Shown here piece after piece: positions 46,489 through 46,958 of a stretch of DNA of 46,958 nucleotides. Every line of letters starts with the position of its first letter. The first letter of the stretch is position 1. The stretch is taken from contig CAITIE010000066.1 in NCBI GenBank assembly GCA_903892355.1, forward strand, positions 1 to 46,958, read 5' to 3'. This DNA comes from an uncultured Pirellula sp. (GTDB lineage: Bacteria; Planctomycetota; Planctomycetia; Pirellulales; Pirellulaceae). A program made the translations under genes and the position numbers. Under the pieces are notes generated by a model. The model did no database searches. It had not been told where the DNA came from and was given only the letters and a program-made list of their open reading frames with translations.

Positions 46489-46638
46489 ATGTGCTGCTTT
46501 TTCGACACCAAAACCCGAAAGCACTCGTTTCTCTACGCTCCCACCGAACGAAATTACCTCACCACTCTCTTCAAAAACCACAAAATCGATCTCGTCGTCA
46601 TGGAAGCGTGCGGCCCTTCACGGTGGATCGCCGCTTAG
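46489..46638 (+). pseudogene. IS110-family transposase remnant
   Basis: A 49-residue fragment containing CCFFDTKTRKHSFLYAPTER and DLVVMEACGPSRWI. The second part matches the conserved E-containing block of the IS110 (DEDD/RuvC-like) transposase catalytic domain, normally VMEACGPSGW in planctomycete copies. The N-terminal motif with the first Asp and all of the C-terminal transposase_20 domain are missing, and the Gly before Trp is Arg. It is a decayed fragment with no intact element ends around it. Confidence 0.65.
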
Positions 46639-46904
46639 ATGCAATGCTTTGTTCTGACTTCTTCTCGGTCTGTCAGCTCTGAATCGATCGTGTATTGGTC
46701 GATTAGGATGTCAGTACCACGAGTACTGTTGTGGCTCATTGTTTGGGTTTGGTTGTCCCGCTGCAACACAACGGCACGCGAGGTCTGCGTGGATGCATGA
46801 TAATACAATCCACGACTTGGCCGTGGAGTACTGGAGTGAATTGCTGTCTCCATTAAAACGAACCTGGCGAATCGGGAAAGCTATTAGTGTCGATTTTGTC
46901 TTCG

Positions 46905-46956
46905 ATTAGTGTTCCAAAACTCTTCGGATTCAAGCCGCGAAGGGAGGAACACTAAT
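46905..46956. repeat. 11-bp perfect inverted repeat at window end
   Basis: ATTAGTGTTCC (46905-46915) and GGAACACTAAT (46946-46956) are exact inverses separated by 30 bp. Inside the loop, CTTCG (922-926 of the last kilobase) can pair with CGAAG (938-942), giving a nested hairpin. A further ATTAGTGT lies at 46883-46890. The right arm sits on a possible start (AGGAACACTAATGG) of a gene outside the window. The 46639-46904 stretch before it shows no gene. Confidence 0.7.
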
Positions 46957-46958
46957 GG

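Noticed and set aside
46218-46511. 97-codon minus-strand ORF in the last kilobase
   Set aside because: It runs through the GACGC/GAAGA repeat block and the IS110 remnant, and its sequence looks like translated repeat rather than a protein.

Overview
The window looks like a chromosomal segment of a planctomycete, most likely of the Pirellulales/Rhodopirellula type. The main evidence is an adjacent pair of hallmark planctomycete families: a PSCyt1/DUF1549/DUF1553 ('PSD1') cytochrome-like protein and a DUF1501 Tat-exported protein. Very long exported proteins with no recognised domain, moderate GC, frequent TTG/GTG starts and loosely packed small operons fit the same lineage. No rRNA, tRNA, CRISPR array or intact mobile element was found.

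Left part (1-12 kb). The edge carries just over two copies of a ~155-bp direct repeat. It is followed by a nucleoside:H+ symporter-type MFS gene (-) and, divergently, a fused circularly permuted ATP-grasp/alpha-E protein (+) with a GDAKN repeat near its N-terminus. A tight four-gene minus-strand operon follows: PSD1 protein, DUF1501 protein, N-acylglucosamine 2-epimerase (AGE) and a cyclically permuted (NanM-like) mutarotase. AGE and mutarotase point to amino-sugar/sialic-acid handling.

Middle (12-25 kb). Two ATGA-coupled plus-strand genes encode exported giants of 1239 and 2484 residues with no family I can name. They look like three modules, each a long extracytoplasmic beta-rich stretch ending in a cluster of membrane helices. 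This is the best candidate here for an undescribed system. The gene for RNase Y (-) overlaps the end of the second giant tail-to-tail, and a small membrane protein gene lies upstream of rny.

Right-middle (25-38 kb). A short RecQ without zinc-binding and HRDC domains is followed by an unrecognised minus-strand protein. Next comes an overlapping plus-strand run: a transglutaminase-fold lipoprotein with Ser at the usual catalytic Cys, a GT39-type multi-membrane protein, and an AsmA-like protein. A small polar protein, a TetA-like MFS exporter and a purple acid phosphatase-like protein complete this part.

Right (38-47 kb). A DNA repair block holds a photolyase/cryptochrome (-) divergent from the four-gene ligase-associated cassette: MBL-fold exonuclease, ATP-dependent DNA ligase, Lhr-like DEXH helicase and the PdeM-type phosphoesterase. 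The last 0.9 kb is gene-poor, with an IS110 transposase remnant and a terminal 11-bp inverted repeat. A cross-cutting oddity is a set of short tandem duplications: 12 or 15 bp inside five genes, and 13 bp in an intergenic gap.
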